31,145 nucleotides of DNA from an uncultured Clostridia bacterium. GTDB lineage: Bacteria > Bacillota > Clostridia > Christensenellales > Aristaeellaceae. Shown piece by piece: positions 7,343 to 13,992 of this stretch. Every line of letters begins with the position of its first letter. The stretch's first letter is position 1. The position numbers and the translations under genes were made by a program. The DNA lies in the NCBI GenBank assembly GCA_934675735.1, contig CAKURR010000023.1, forward strand, positions 1 through 31,145. The letters run 5' to 3'. Under the pieces are notes generated by a model. It was not told the origin of the DNA and did no database searches. It worked only from the letters and a program-made list of their open reading frames with translations.

Positions 7343-8008
7343 ATGCGGATTTTACTGGCCGGAACGAGAAACGAACAGCTTGAAAAGATGAAGCGCGCGC
7401 TGGAACGGGCGCATTGCAGCGCCGAATGCGTTTTTGACCGCGAAGCGGCGCTGGATATCTGTATGGACGATTGCTATGACTGCATCGCGCTGGAGGCCGC
7501 GCCGTTTTGCGAAAATCCACCCGAGACTGTCGGCGCGCTCCGCGACGCGGGCGTGGATACGCCGATTTTGATGCTGCTGGAGCGCGGCGAAAGGCGGTTG
7601 GGCATTGCGCTGCTCAACGCGGGCGCGGATGATTTTATCATGCCGCCGCTGGCGATGGCGGAATTTGTCGCCCGAGCCCGCGCGCTGGCGCGGAGAAACG
7701 GCGGTTTTGCGTCGCAGATGCTGACATGGGGCGACGTGGCGCTGGACGCGCAGGCGTTTGAACTGCGCACGACGGCCGGCCGCGTGCATCTGGGCAACCG
7801 CGAATACCAGATGATGGAGCTGCTGATGCGTGGGCGGGGGCGGCGAATCTGCGCGGAGGAGATCGTCCGCCGCGTCTGGGGCGAAGAAAAGGCGGGCAGC
7901 GAGCTCATCTGGGTGCATATCTCCGCGCTGAGAAACAAGATGGAAGCCATCGGGGCGCAGACCCGTATCTGCACCTATCGCGGACAGGGGTATGCGCTTG
8001 AGGTTTGA
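7343..8008 (+). CDS. OmpR-type response regulator with degenerate receiver
   Basis: A 221-residue protein with a receiver-like domain (1-115) and a winged-helix DNA-binding domain (about 125-221; LGNREYQMMELLMRGRGRRIC, WVHISALRNKME, TYRGQGYALEV). Every residue needed for phosphorylation is changed. The acidic pair is G7-T8, the phospho-acceptor Asp is E51 (in YDCIALEAAP), the Thr is L79 (PILMLLERG), and the conserved Lys is P101 (GADDFIMPPL). It is therefore probably phosphorylation-independent, and the Asp-to-Glu change could mimic an active state. No histidine kinase is adjacent. The ATG at 7343 has AAAGGGG upstream. Its gene is divergent from the ABC operon, a plausible target. Confidence 0.85.
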   Translation: MRILLAGTRNEQLEKMKRALERAHCSAECVFDREAALDICMDDCYDCIALEAAPFCENPPETVGALRDAGVDTPILMLLERGERRLGIALLNAGADDFIMPPLAMAEFVARARALARRNGGFASQMLTWGDVALDAQAFELRTTAGRVHLGNREYQMMELLMRGRGRRICAEEIVRRVWGEEKAGSELIWVHISALRNKMEAIGAQTRICTYRGQGYALEV

Positions 8009-8026
8009 GCGCGGTTATGGTACAAT
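7998..8026 (+). promoter_or_regulatory. Promoter of the pyridoxal-type kinase gene
   Basis: TTGAGG (7998-8003) and TACAAT (8021-8026) are separated by 17 nt; the -35 box lies in the last codons of the upstream regulator gene. Confidence 0.6.
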
Positions 8027-8059
8027 GCACCCGAAAGAAAAGACAGGAGAAAAACTTCC

Positions 8060-8809
8060 ATGACCATTTTGCTTCTCGGCGACCTGACGGGCCGCAGCCG
8101 CGTCGCGCTGCGCATGCTGACCTATGAGCTGGAAAAACGCGGCCATGAGGTGCTGATGCTCCCGACGGCGCTCATCTCCAACACGCTCAATCTGGGCAAA
8201 GCCGCCATGCTGGATACGACCGATTACCTCACGGCGTCGCTGGCGACGTGGCAGAGCCTCGGCCTTTCGTATGACCTCGTCTACATCGGCTATGTGACCG
8301 GCCTTGCTCAGGCGGAAAAACTCTGTAAAATTGCGGACGACGCGCGGGCGCGCGGCGTGCCCGTCGTGGTTGACCCGATTCTGGGGGACAACGGCAGGCG
8401 CTACAACAGCGTGACCGAGGAGCAGACGGAAGCGATGAAGCGACTGATTTGTCACGCCGACGTGATAACGCCGAACCTGACGGAGGCCTGCCTGCTGACG
8501 GATACGCCGTATGGCGGCGCGGATGCGGGGATAGCACTGGACAAGCTGGGCGAAGGCGGGGCGAGCGTGCTCATCACCAGCGCGGGCGACGCCGTGGCGG
8601 GGCTTGACGCGCGGACGGGCGAGCGCTTTGTGATTCCGTTTGAGCGCGTGCCCGGGGAGCACTGGGGCACGGGCGACCGCTTTTGCGCGCTGCTGCTGGA
8701 TGGGCTGGCGCGGCAGATGGCCCTCGAACAGGCGGCCCGACGCGCCGGCGATGGGGTCGGTGAAGCGCTGAAAGCAGAAAATCCCGCAAATCCTATTGAC
8801 GAAGTATGA
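8060..8809 (+). CDS. Pyridoxal/pyridoxamine kinase-like protein (PdxK/PdxY family)
   Basis: A ribokinase-superfamily enzyme of 249 residues, likely phosphorylating B6 vitamers to PLP in the cytoplasm. Supporting motifs are HEVLMLPTALISN near residue 32, VVVDPILGDNGRRY (the pyridoxal-kinase VMGD-type segment), ITPNLTEA, and the catalytic GTGD (D206) at the start of the anion-hole helix. Length is slightly short of the usual 270-290. AGGAG precedes the ATG by 10 nt. It lies just upstream of an Rrf2 regulator and a PLP-dependent cysteine desulfurase, so a PLP-supply role fits. HMP kinase (ThiD) is a less likely alternative. Confidence 0.78.
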   Translation: MTILLLGDLTGRSRVALRMLTYELEKRGHEVLMLPTALISNTLNLGKAAMLDTTDYLTASLATWQSLGLSYDLVYIGYVTGLAQAEKLCKIADDARARGVPVVVDPILGDNGRRYNSVTEEQTEAMKRLICHADVITPNLTEACLLTDTPYGGADAGIALDKLGEGGASVLITSAGDAVAGLDARTGERFVIPFERVPGEHWGTGDRFCALLLDGLARQMALEQAARRAGDGVGEALKAENPANPIDEV

Positions 8810-8825
8810 TATAAAGTGATATACT
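8796..8825 (+). promoter_or_regulatory. Promoter and possible operator of the iscR-iscS unit
   Basis: TTGACG (8796-8801) and TATACT (8820-8825) lie 18 nt apart; the -35 box is inside the 3' end of the kinase gene. An imperfect palindrome (AGTAT at 8803-8807 with ATACT at 8821-8825, inner ATAT repeats) covers the spacer and -10, a plausible autoregulatory Rrf2 site. Confidence 0.6.
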
Positions 8826-8858
8826 GGGCATACTGAGTGAGAAGCGGAGGGATTGCGC

Positions 8859-9302
8859 ATGATGATTTCGACCAAGGGACGGTATGCCCTGCGCATTATG
8901 GCGGATGTGGCGCAGCACGACGGCGAAATGCCCGTCAGTGTGCGCGAAATCGCCCAGCGGCAGGATATTTCCGGAAAGTATATGGAGCAGATCATCAGCG
9001 TGCTGACCCGAAGCGGCCTTCTGCGCAGCGTTCGCGGCGCGCAGGGCGGCTATCATCTGGCCAAGCGCCCCGCCGATATCACCGTCGGCATGATTCTGCG
9101 CGCGACGGAGGGCGACCTCGCCCCGGCCGAGTGCGTTTCGATGGATGGACACGCCTGCACGCGAAGCGGTGTCTGCCCGTCCCATGCCGTGTTCGCCAAA
9201 GTATACAGCGCCATCAACAACGTCATTGACGGCGTGACCCTGTGCGACCTCATTCCCGAAGGCGAGGAACTGCCGACGGCGCACACGGGAACCTGCATGT
9301 AA
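8859..9302 (+). CDS. Rrf2/IscR-family transcriptional regulator
   Basis: A 147-residue winged-helix regulator. It starts MMISTKGRYALRIM, the classic Rrf2 beginning, with DISGKYMEQIISVLTRSGLL and SVRGAQGGYHLAK as the recognition helix and wing. Three cysteines, C92, C100 and C106 (Cx7Cx5C), match the [2Fe-2S] ligand region of IscR-like members. It likely senses Fe-S status and controls the adjacent cysteine desulfurase and scaffold genes, and itself. The ATG at 8859 was chosen because GGAGG ends 8 nt before it; an ATG 3 nt later is also possible. 24 nt separate it from iscS. Confidence 0.9.
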   Translation: MMISTKGRYALRIMADVAQHDGEMPVSVREIAQRQDISGKYMEQIISVLTRSGLLRSVRGAQGGYHLAKRPADITVGMILRATEGDLAPAECVSMDGHACTRSGVCPSHAVFAKVYSAINNVIDGVTLCDLIPEGEELPTAHTGTCM

Positions 9303-9326
9303 TCAAACAGGATAGGGGAGAAATTT

Positions 9327-10499
9327 GTGATTTATATGGATAACGCCGCGACCACGCGGCTGAGCGGCAGAGCCCTTGAGGCGATGATGCCGTATCTGAC
9401 CGAGCAGTATGCCAATCCGGCCGGCACGTACAGCTTCACCAACGCCAGCAACGCGGCGATGGAGAAGGCCCGCAAGCAGGTCGCCGACGTCATCGGCGCG
9501 AAGAGCGCGGAGATTTTCTTCACCAGCGGCGGCACGGAGAGCGACAACTGGGCGCTCAAGGGCGTGATGCGCGCGAACGAGAAGAAGGGGCGTCACCTGA
9601 TTATCTCTGCGATTGAGCATCACGCGATTCTGCACAGCGCCAAGGCGCTGGAGCGCGAGGGCTTTGATGTGACCGTTCTGCCCGTGGATGCGGACGGCGT
9701 GGTTGCGCCGGAGGCGGTGGAAGCGGCGATTCGGCCCGACACCGTGCTCGTCTCCATCATGGCGGCGAACAACGAAATCGGCACGATTGAGCCGCTGGAG
9801 GCCATCGGCGCGGTCTGCAAGCGTCACGGCGTGATTTTCCACACCGACGCGGTGCAGGCGTTCGGCCACATTCCGCTGAATGTGGAGACGATGCACATCG
9901 ACCTGCTGTCCGTCAGCGCGCACAAGTTCCACGGCCCGAAGGGCGTGGGCTTCCTCTACATCCGCAAGGGCGTGAAGCTGCTTCCGTTCATGGATGGCGG
10001 CGCGCAGGAGAAGAACCGCCGCGCGGGCACGAGCAACGTGGCGGGCATCGTCGGCATGGGCGAGGCCGCGCAGCAGGCGATGGAAAACATGGAAGCGACG
10101 ATGGCGAAGGTCGCCGCGGTGCGCGATCACCTCATCAGCCGCATTGAGGCGGAGATTCCGCATGCGAAGCTGAACGGTCACCGCACCGACCGCCTGCCGG
10201 GCAACGTCAATTTCTGCTTCCGTTTCATTGAAGGCGAGAGCATGCTGATGCTGCTGGATGCGCAGGGCGTCTGCGCGTCGAGCGGTTCGGCCTGCACGAG
10301 CGGTTCGCTTGACCCGTCGCATGTGCTGCTGGCCATCGGCTGCCCGCACGAGATTGCGCATGGTTCGCTGCGCCTGTCTCTCAGTGAGGAGACGACGATG
10401 GAGGATGCGGATTTTGTCGTCGATCAGCTCAAGGAAATCATTCCGCGTCTGCGGAGCATGTCCCCGCTCTACGCGGACTTTATCGCGGAGCAGGAGTAA
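9327..10499 (+). CDS. iscS: Cysteine desulfurase (IscS/NifS type)
   Basis: A PLP enzyme of 390 residues that removes sulfur from cysteine for Fe-S cluster assembly on the IscU-like protein encoded next. Visible sites are the N-terminal YMDNAATT, H99 in IEHHA, D174 in HTDAVQAFG, the PLP lysine K200 in SAHKFHGPKG, and the persulfide cysteine C323 in SSGSACTSGS. Length matches the class I family (about 390). The start is GTG at 9327, after AGGGGAG with a 6-nt gap. It could also be called NifS; the clostridial two-gene iscS-iscU arrangement with an Rrf2 regulator favours a housekeeping role. Confidence 0.95.
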   Translation: MIYMDNAATTRLSGRALEAMMPYLTEQYANPAGTYSFTNASNAAMEKARKQVADVIGAKSAEIFFTSGGTESDNWALKGVMRANEKKGRHLIISAIEHHAILHSAKALEREGFDVTVLPVDADGVVAPEAVEAAIRPDTVLVSIMAANNEIGTIEPLEAIGAVCKRHGVIFHTDAVQAFGHIPLNVETMHIDLLSVSAHKFHGPKGVGFLYIRKGVKLLPFMDGGAQEKNRRAGTSNVAGIVGMGEAAQQAMENMEATMAKVAAVRDHLISRIEAEIPHAKLNGHRTDRLPGNVNFCFRFIEGESMLMLLDAQGVCASSGSACTSGSLDPSHVLLAIGCPHEIAHGSLRLSLSEETTMEDADFVVDQLKEIIPRLRSMSPLYADFIAEQE

Positions 10500-10500
10500 G

Positions 10501-10556
10501 GGGACGTTTGGGGCGCTGCCCCAAGCCCCCGCCAGAAACCTGAGGTTTCTGGACTT
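10501..10556 (+). repeat. Family-B two-stem palindromic element, copy 1
   Basis: Stem 1 is GGGGC (10510-10514)/GCCCC (10518-10522). Stem 2 is a perfect 10-bp pair, CCAGAAACCT (10532-10541)/AGGTTTCTGG (10543-10552), with a one-base loop. It is preceded by ACGTTT and has CCCCCG between the stems. Confidence 0.8.
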
Positions 10557-10589
10557 CTCATTATAAATAATTTGGTTTTGCGGCCCGAA

Positions 10590-10645
10590 GGTTTCCAAAG
10601 GGCGACCGGAAAGCCCTTTGGTGGGGCGATGGGGCAAAGCCCCAT
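10590..10645 (-). repeat. Family-B two-stem palindromic element, copy 2 (inverted)
   Basis: Read on the minus strand it has the same layout as copy 1: stem 1 ATGGGGC (10645-10639 region)/GCCCCAT, a CCCC linker, and stem 2 CCAAAGGGC/GCCCTTTGG (10595-10603 with 10613-10621). The arm sequences differ from copy 1 but pairing is intact. Confidence 0.75.
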
Positions 10646-10743
10646 ATTCTAAAATGCTTAGCTTATATTTCTTAAAATAAGCTCGACGGCAGCCTATCGT
10701 CCCCCCTTTCCCACAAAAATGAGTTCAGAGGAGTAAAAAAGTT

Positions 10744-11187
10744 ATGTATACCGAAAAAGTCATGGATCATTTCATGCACCCGCGTAATGTGGGCGAAATC
10801 GATAACGCCAGCGGCGTCGGCACGGTCGGCAACGCGAAGTGCGGCGACATCATGCGCATCTTTCTGGATATCGACGAGAATCAGGTCGTGCGCGACGCAA
10901 AGTTCAAGACCTTCGGCTGCGGCGCGGCTATTGCGACCAGTTCGATGGCCACCGAAATGATTATCGGCAAGACGATTCAGGAAGCACTGGAAGTGACCAA
11001 CAAGGCGGTTATGGAAGCGCTGGGCGGTCTGCCGCCGGTCAAGGTGCATTGCTCCCTGCTGGCCGAGCAGGCGGTGCACGCCGCGCTGTGGGATTACGCG
11101 CAGAAGAACAACATCACCATCGAGGGCCTCAAGCCGCCGGTCAACGACGTGGACGAGCTGGAAGAAGCCCACGAGGACGAAGCCTGA
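10744..11187 (+). CDS. iscU: Fe-S cluster assembly scaffold IscU/NifU N-terminal type
   Basis: A 147-residue scaffold on which [2Fe-2S] clusters are built using sulfur from IscS. The three ligand cysteines are in place: C33 (NAKCGD, with D35), C59 (TFGCGAA) and C103 (VHCSLLAEQA). The N-terminus MYTEKVMDHFMHPRNVG is the family's usual start. An acidic tail (DVDELEEAHEDEA) ends the protein. There is no NifU C-terminal thioredoxin-like or Fdx-like domain. It follows iscS by 244 nt containing hairpins, and ends at a strong terminator. Confidence 0.95.
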   Translation: MYTEKVMDHFMHPRNVGEIDNASGVGTVGNAKCGDIMRIFLDIDENQVVRDAKFKTFGCGAAIATSSMATEMIIGKTIQEALEVTNKAVMEALGGLPPVKVHCSLLAEQAVHAALWDYAQKNNITIEGLKPPVNDVDELEEAHEDEA

Positions 11188-11207
11188 TTGGGCGGAATAT
11201 TATAAAG

Positions 11208-11242
11208 CGAGCCGCTTTCTTTTCGGAAAGCGGCTCGTTTTT
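11208..11242 (+). terminator. Terminator of the isc unit
   Basis: A 12-bp GC-rich stem (CGAGCCGCTTTC with GAAAGCGGCTCG) with a short T-rich loop is followed by TTTTTAT. It begins 20 nt after the iscU stop. Confidence 0.9.
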
Positions 11243-11275
11243 ATGAGTAAATCAAACGGTTAAAAGCAGATTGTT

Positions 11276-11309
11276 CAGAGTCAGGTAACGCTGTGCTCCC
11301 TGACTCCCG
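11276..11309. repeat. Family-A repeat, copy 1
   Basis: A 34-nt element with an 8-bp stem, GAGTCAGG (11278-11285)/CCTGACTC (11299-11306), identical at 32 of 34 positions to 15001-15034; the differences are two loop bases. Weaker similarity extends about 20 nt upstream in both copies (TTAAAA...CAGA). Confidence 0.8.
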
Positions 11310-11380
11310 CCCAAGGTTCGTTTCGCGAATGGAACGACGGGGGCCTTCGGGCGGTATCAAGTGTTTTTGGCGATTAAGCG

Positions 11381-12517
11381 TCATTCCGCCGGACTGGCCT
11401 CATCGGGGGTTGCGGGGAAGGGCGTATGGCTCGGATGGGGCGTATGCTCGGGCGTGTGCTCGGGATGAGGCGGTTCGGGCGTTGCGGAGGGCAGCGGCTC
11501 GACCGTTTCCACGGAAGAGGTGATTTCCGGCAGGGGTGTGACGGGCACGTTATAGGCAAACGTCTTTTCGCCGTCCTGAAGCAGGCAGTTGACCACGCGC
11601 GCGTGCGCGACGCTGTCGCCGACGACGAGCAGCGACTGACCCGGTTCGCCCGTCTGCGCGGAAGCGTCGCCGCCGATGAGCGAACCGCTCAGGTTGACGG
11701 AGGAAGCGCCGGCCGCGTCCATCAGAATCAGCGCGTCGCCGCCGTATTCCGCGCCTGCGCCGCCGCGGATTTCGCCGTTCACGCCGACGGAAACCGTGTC
11801 GCCGATGGAAACGACCTGCATGCCCGCGCCGCCGACAGAGCCTTTGCCACCGCGAACACTGCCCGCAACGGTCACGAACGCGTTGCCGCTCAGGTCAAAC
11901 AGGTTCAGACCCGTGCCGCCCATCGTCGTGCCGTCGCCGCCGCGGATGCTTCCGGCGAGCATCATGGTGCCGTATTCGGTCATGGGGGAGACCTCCATGC
12001 CGCTGCCGCCGCCCGCGCCGCCGCGCACGTCGCCCTCGATGCTGACGTACAAATCCGCGCCGCGCTGGCTGATGGAGGCGCCCGTCGCGCCCGCACCGCC
12101 GACGATGGAGCTGTTTTCATCGACAATCAGCGTGCCGCCGCCCGTGAAGGACAGGCCGCTCTGCCCGGACGCGCCTTCCACGCGGACGGCGCGCAGCTCG
12201 ATATTGGAAACGCCGTCCACCGCGAAGGAATCCAGCAGAGAAAGATCGGAAAACACGAGGGAAGAATCGCTGACGTGCAGATGGCGCAGCGTCGCCTTGC
12301 CGTCGCCGGAGATTTCCAGCAGAACGGGCGTGACGAGCGCTTCATCCGTCGCGGTCAGGTCGCCGGAAACGAGCAGCACGTCGCCGTCCCGCGCCTGCTG
12401 CACAAGCGCAAGAAGCTCGCTGTAGCTGAGCGCCGGGCCGAGCGTTCCCGCGTGCGCCGAGGGCGGGCAAAGGCTTAAAATCAGCAAGAACAGGACAAAA
12501 GCCCGTATTGCTTTCAT
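11381..12517 (-). CDS. Secreted glycine-rich repeat protein, probable beta-helix
   Basis: The 378-residue product has a signal peptide (about residues 1-23, ending PPSAHA). Next comes a region with short beta-strand-like repeats (LLVSGDLTATDEAL, TLRHLHVSDSSLVFSDLSLL). From about residue 125 there are roughly six repeats of 27-30 residues, each starting [RI]GG.G or VGGAG and ending in alternating Val-x-Val strands (SVRGGKG, EIRGGAG, SLIGGDA). This looks like a right-handed parallel beta-helix of the pectate-lyase or passenger type. The C-terminal ~50 residues are rich in Pro, Thr and His (PEHTPEHTPHPSHTP). No LPxTG, SLH or other cell-wall anchor is visible. Function unknown; adhesin or cell-surface protein is possible. 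RBS AAGGGAG lies 8 nt before the ATG. Confidence 0.75.
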   Translation of the reverse strand: MKAIRAFVLFLLILSLCPPSAHAGTLGPALSYSELLALVQQARDGDVLLVSGDLTATDEALVTPVLLEISGDGKATLRHLHVSDSSLVFSDLSLLDSFAVDGVSNIELRAVRVEGASGQSGLSFTGGGTLIVDENSSIVGGAGATGASISQRGADLYVSIEGDVRGGAGGGSGMEVSPMTEYGTMMLAGSIRGGDGTTMGGTGLNLFDLSGNAFVTVAGSVRGGKGSVGGAGMQVVSIGDTVSVGVNGEIRGGAGAEYGGDALILMDAAGASSVNLSGSLIGGDASAQTGEPGQSLLVVGDSVAHARVVNCLLQDGEKTFAYNVPVTPLPEITSSVETVEPLPSATPEPPHPEHTPEHTPHPSHTPFPATPDEASPAE

Positions 12518-12562
12518 GAGAAAACTCCCTTTCAGTCATGCACCGCATGAAAATTGGATTTT

Positions 12563-12591
12563 ATTATAGCACAATTCCGCCCGACGGGCAA
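12563..12591 (-). promoter_or_regulatory. Promoter of the beta-helix gene
   Basis: On the minus strand TTGCCC (12591-12586) and a perfect TATAAT (12568-12563) are 17 nt apart, 46 nt upstream of the start codon. It is divergent from the tRNA promoter. Confidence 0.75.
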
Positions 12592-12627
12592 GCAATGACA
12601 AAATTTGCAAAAAAGTGAAAAAAGGTG

Positions 12628-12656
12628 TTGACAGAAACGGTCGGATTTGGTATAAT
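12628..12656 (+). promoter_or_regulatory. Consensus promoter of the tRNA-Gln/tRNA-Glu unit
   Basis: Perfect TTGACA (12628-12633) and TATAAT (12651-12656) with a 17-nt spacer, ending 26 nt before tRNA-Gln. This is the strongest promoter by eye in the window, as expected for stable RNA. Confidence 0.88.
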
Positions 12657-12682
12657 TCTTTTCGTCGAAGCGCTCAGTTCAT

Positions 12683-12756
12683 TGGGGAATTGTGTAACGG
12701 CAGCACCTACGACTCTGACTCGTATTGTCTAGGTTCGAATCCTAGTTCCCCAGCCA
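12683..12756 (+). tRNA. tRNA-Gln(CUG)
   Basis: The acceptor stem is TGGGGAA/TTCCCCA with discriminator G and encoded CCA. The anticodon arm is TACGA-CTCTGAC-TCGTA, with anticodon CTG at loop positions 3-5. The T arm is CTAGG-TTCGAAT-CCTAG. All helices close properly. Confidence 0.95.
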
Positions 12757-12759
12757 TTT

Positions 12760-12834
12760 GCCTCCATGGTCAAGCGGTTAAGACGTTGCCCTCTCAAGGC
12801 AAAATCATGGGTTCGATTCCCATTGGAGGTGCCA
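12760..12834 (+). tRNA. tRNA-Glu(CUC)
   Basis: The acceptor stem is GCCTCCA/TGGAGGT (one G.U) with discriminator G and encoded CCA. The anticodon arm is TTGCC-CTCTCAA-GGCAA, anticodon CTC. The T arm has GGGTTCGATTCCC. It is 3 nt from tRNA-Gln, so both are co-transcribed. Confidence 0.95.
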
Positions 12835-12839
12835 AGTAT

Positions 12840-12872
12840 CCCGATTGCGTATGCAGTCGGGGCTTTTTGTTT
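12840..12872 (+). terminator. Terminator of the tRNA unit
   Basis: CCCGATTGC (12840-12848) pairs with GCA(G)TCGGG (12853-12861) around a GTAT loop, followed by a CTTTTTGTTTTTT tail. It lies 5 nt after the tRNA-Glu CCA. Confidence 0.85.
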
Positions 12873-12980
12873 TTTCTCCGAAAAACGCGCCCGTTTCGCG
12901 AGGCTGCGTCCGTATTTCGCGGAATTCTAAAATCAGCGGCAGAACGTATGGCCGATATTTGCGCCGGTCAGCTTTTGCTG

Positions 12981-13009
12981 TTGCTTTTTTGCGCTGAAAC
13001 CAGTATAAT
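12981..13009 (+). promoter_or_regulatory. Promoter of psuK-psuG
   Basis: TTGCTT (12981-12986) and perfect TATAAT (13004-13009) with a 17-nt spacer, about 60 nt before the psuK start. Confidence 0.75.
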
Positions 13010-13068
13010 GAATCTGCCCCGCAAGCGGCGAGGCGCTCTCATTACGCAAGCATTTGGAGGCCAAACCA

Positions 13069-13992
13069 ATGGGTTATATTGCCGGTATCGGCGGCGCGAA
13101 TATGGATATCCACGGCAAGAGCGACCGTCAGCTCATCATGCGGGATTCCAACCCCGGTTCGTTGCATACCTCGCTGGGCGGCGTCTGCCGCAATATCTGC
13201 GAAAATCTGGCTCGGCTGGGCGAAACGGTTCGCCTGATTACCGTCGTCGGCGATGACGTGCAGGGGCGCGGCATTGTCGAGGGCTGCGAAAAAGCGGGCA
13301 TCGACATGAGCGCGACCCGCATGCTGCGCGGCGAACGTTCTTCCAGCTACATTTCCATTATGGATGGCGACGGCGACATGCTGCTGGCGATGAGCGACAT
13401 GCACATCATCAAGCAGCTCAACGCGCAGCTGGTGGATGAATCCCGCGAGCTGCTCTGCGGCGCGGATTTGGTCGTTTGCGACGGCAATCTTTCCGCCAAG
13501 ACCATCGAGCGGCTGTCTCAGGTCTGCGACAGGCCGCTGTATCTCGACCCCGTTTCCACCGCGTGGGCGCGGGAACTCAAGCCGTATATCGGCTGCTTTG
13601 ACACGATTAAGCCCAACCGCATGGAGCTGGAAGTGCTTAGCGACTGCCCCGTCGATACGCCGGAGAAGGTCGAAATGGCCTGCGACATTGTGCGCGGCAA
13701 GGGTGTGCGGCGCGTGTTCGTCTCCCTCGGCAAGGACGGCATGTATTATAAAGGGCCGGAGGGCGGCATCTGGGGCCAGAGCCGCGCGTTTGACGGCATG
13801 GTCAACGCGACCGGCGCGGGCGACGCGTCGATGGCGGGCATCATCTATGCGACCCGCCGCGGCTATGCGGCCGAGGATATCCTCGCCTTTGGCATGGGCG
13901 CGGGCATGGTTGCCATTTCTTCGAGCGACACCATCAGCCGCGAGATGTCTCCCGCGGCGATTGAGAACATGGTAAAGGAGTATATCAAATGA
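13069..13992 (+). CDS. psuK: Pseudouridine kinase (PfkB family)
   Basis: A PfkB/ribokinase-fold kinase of 307 residues, likely phosphorylating pseudouridine to pseudouridine 5'-phosphate. Motifs are IAGIGGANMDIHG at the start, SLGGVCRNICENLARLG, and the catalytic NATGAGDASMAG (D252). The assignment to pseudouridine rests mainly on the next gene, a pseudouridine-5'-phosphate glycosidase, whose start overlaps this stop by ATGA. The ATG at 13069 has TTTGGAGG 8 nt upstream; a TTG further upstream overlaps that site and was rejected. Other PfkB sugar kinases are the alternative. Confidence 0.88.
   Translation: MGYIAGIGGANMDIHGKSDRQLIMRDSNPGSLHTSLGGVCRNICENLARLGETVRLITVVGDDVQGRGIVEGCEKAGIDMSATRMLRGERSSSYISIMDGDGDMLLAMSDMHIIKQLNAQLVDESRELLCGADLVVCDGNLSAKTIERLSQVCDRPLYLDPVSTAWARELKPYIGCFDTIKPNRMELEVLSDCPVDTPEKVEMACDIVRGKGVRRVFVSLGKDGMYYKGPEGGIWGQSRAFDGMVNATGAGDASMAGIIYATRRGYAAEDILAFGMGAGMVAISSSDTISREMSPAAIENMVKEYIK

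Larger units (their letters stand above)
10500..10743. other. iscS-iscU gap filled by paired hairpin elements
   Basis: The 244-nt gap holds no gene. It contains two family-B palindromic elements in opposite orientation (10501-10556 and 10590-10645), i.e. four consecutive strong hairpins. An AGAGGAG ribosome binding site for iscU lies near the end. The hairpins could reduce or stabilise iscU expression relative to iscS, but no U-tailed terminator is obvious. Confidence 0.7.

Noticed and set aside
9303..10637. Long minus-strand open frame opposite iscS
   Set aside because: Composition is His/Arg-rich and motif-free, typical of the complement of a GC-rich gene; iscS on the plus strand has all catalytic residues.
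10501..10645. CRISPR array or small tandem repeat array
   Set aside because: The hairpins are inverted copies of unequal sequence, not regularly spaced direct repeats with spacers, and no cas gene is present.
11276..11309. GAGTCAGG repeat as a remnant of tRNA-Lys (which contains AGAGTCAGG)
   Set aside because: The shared bases are limited to the anticodon stem region of the tRNA; no other part of a tRNA is found at either repeat, so the match looks coincidental.
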